From Plantago ovata (taxonomy: Eukaryota > Streptophyta > Magnoliopsida > Lamiales > Plantaginaceae), in NCBI GenBank assembly GCA_028274465.1, contig CM051455.1, positions 133,210,096 to 133,274,095 of the forward strand: 64,000 nt of DNA. The letters run 5' to 3'. The first letter of the stretch is position 1. Each line of letters begins with the position of its first letter. The translations under genes were made by a program, and so were the position numbers. The notes below the pieces were generated by a model. That model saw nothing but the letters and a program-made list of their open reading frames with translations. It searched no databases and was not told where the DNA came from. This document shows positions 63,106 through 64,000 of the stretch, piece after piece.

Positions 63106-64000
63106 TCAAACTGCACCGAAATTCCCTCAAATTTGGGCTTCTGCACTGTTTGGTAGGCCTATTTGGGCCTAAAAAAGTACACCACCTGGTCAGACTGAAT
63201 TGGGCCAGATGAGACAGAAATTTTTTGGGTCATATTCTTGATTTTATCCTTATTGTTAAAGGAGACATGTTCCATTGCATTTTGATTGAATCTGATGCCT
63301 GCTTATTCTCTTGTTGTTTATGTGGTGCTTGGTTCATTCTGTTTTGATTCTTTGGCGTCTATTTTGTTATTGTAATTTGTCATTATTAGGCTTGCGGTTG
63401 CCGAGTATTCGCTTCATGAGTTTCAACTGCCCTAGATACTGTTGTTTCAGGCAGACAAGATTGTCCTAATGTAGTTGAGGTTTAGAAATGTTCTTTATCA
63501 GAATGATTACTTGTATTGTATGTATTTCGATTTTGTTTACATTTATACAGCTTAAAATGTGTAATTTCAGCTGAAAACATAGTCAAGTATGGAATTGATT
63601 GCTTGCCTAATATACTTGGCTTCTTACTGTATTACTATGTTTTTCAATTTTCTTGATATGTGCTTTAATCTAGAACTGAAGTAAAAAAATGATACCTGGT
63701 AATGTTGGATTGGAATTTGAAACAGTTATAGTGGGTTGTGAGTATTGAGTTTTGTTTGTTGATCTGTTATGTACGTGCGATTACTTTTAGCACTATACGT
63801 GTTAAGACCAAATTATAACTTGATAAATAGAGTTGTTAGTGGAGATTGGGTGTTACTTATAGTTCGAAGATAACTTGAAAAATAGAGTTGTTAGTGGAGA
63901 TTGGGTGTTAATGGAGATTTTATACAACTCTTGAAATTGTAAATTTTACTTAATAGTTCGAAGATAACTTGATAAATAAAAGTATAAAACATAGTACTAT
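63106..64000. other. AT-rich DNA with a short tandem repeat at the end
   Basis: No gene is seen. From 63817 a 55-bp unit (AACTTGATAAATAGAGTTG ...) occurs twice (63817 and 63872), with a partial third at 63965. Confidence 0.55.

Overview
This is a stretch of plant nuclear DNA, most likely from a eudicot. Most genes have introns with GT..AG junctions, and the gene content is plant-specific: REM-type B3 proteins, a type I MADS-box protein, a plastidial pyruvate kinase and an mTERF protein. The window also holds plant transposons: a CACTA element, Stowaway-like MITEs and LINE remnants. I cannot name the species.

Layout. (1) 1-12.3 kb is a palindromic cluster. Two-B3-domain gene copies lie at 659-1972 (+), 4575-5886 (-) and 9469-10780 (+, frameshifted). 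They alternate in orientation around two TTA/TAA microsatellites, with one intact MADS gene (7014-7880) and an inverted fragment of its 5' end. Each B3 copy carries the same LINE remnant downstream. (2) 12.8-18.6 kb is a nest of decayed non-LTR retrotransposons. These encode a reverse transcriptase and, at the C terminus, what looks like a restriction-like endonuclease (CCHC, RHN, PAD-X14-D). They sit inside, and end in, TAA/TTA microsatellites. This is the most unusual system in the window: in animals the Dong/R4 elements have this architecture and this target, while described plant LINEs are L1 or RTE with an APE endonuclease. (3) 18.6-49.6 kb is three tandem copies of a 10.2-kb unit (A, B, C). 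Each holds a B3 gene (-), a LINE remnant (+), a truncated Stowaway-like element and an inositol-tetrakisphosphate kinase (ITPK) locus (-). Copies A and B hold identical broken 5'-less ITPK pseudogenes. Copy C runs into the intact ten-exon ITPK gene (47315-53037). Copy C also carries a 3501-bp CACTA element (41871-45371) with a perfect 3-bp target duplication, and its empty site is visible in A and B. (4) 53-57.5 kb is intergenic, with a MITE and a 43-bp minisatellite. (5) 57.5-62.2 kb holds an intact plastidial pyruvate kinase gene (seven exons, 597 aa) and an mTERF gene with two mutually compensating frameshifts. A small mTERF fragment follows.

Functional picture. The probably working single-copy genes are the MADS gene, ITPK (inositol phosphate metabolism), the plastid pyruvate kinase (plastid glycolysis) and four B3 copies that keep a full 249-codon frame (copies 1, 2, 5 and 6). 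The rest records local duplication, inversion and transposon insertion. The order of events can be partly read from shared lesions: ITPK pseudogene lesions and a small retroelement insertion came before the A/B duplication, and the CACTA insertion came after the unit existed. All coordinates and splice sites were read by eye. No database search was run, so family names rest on motif recognition.
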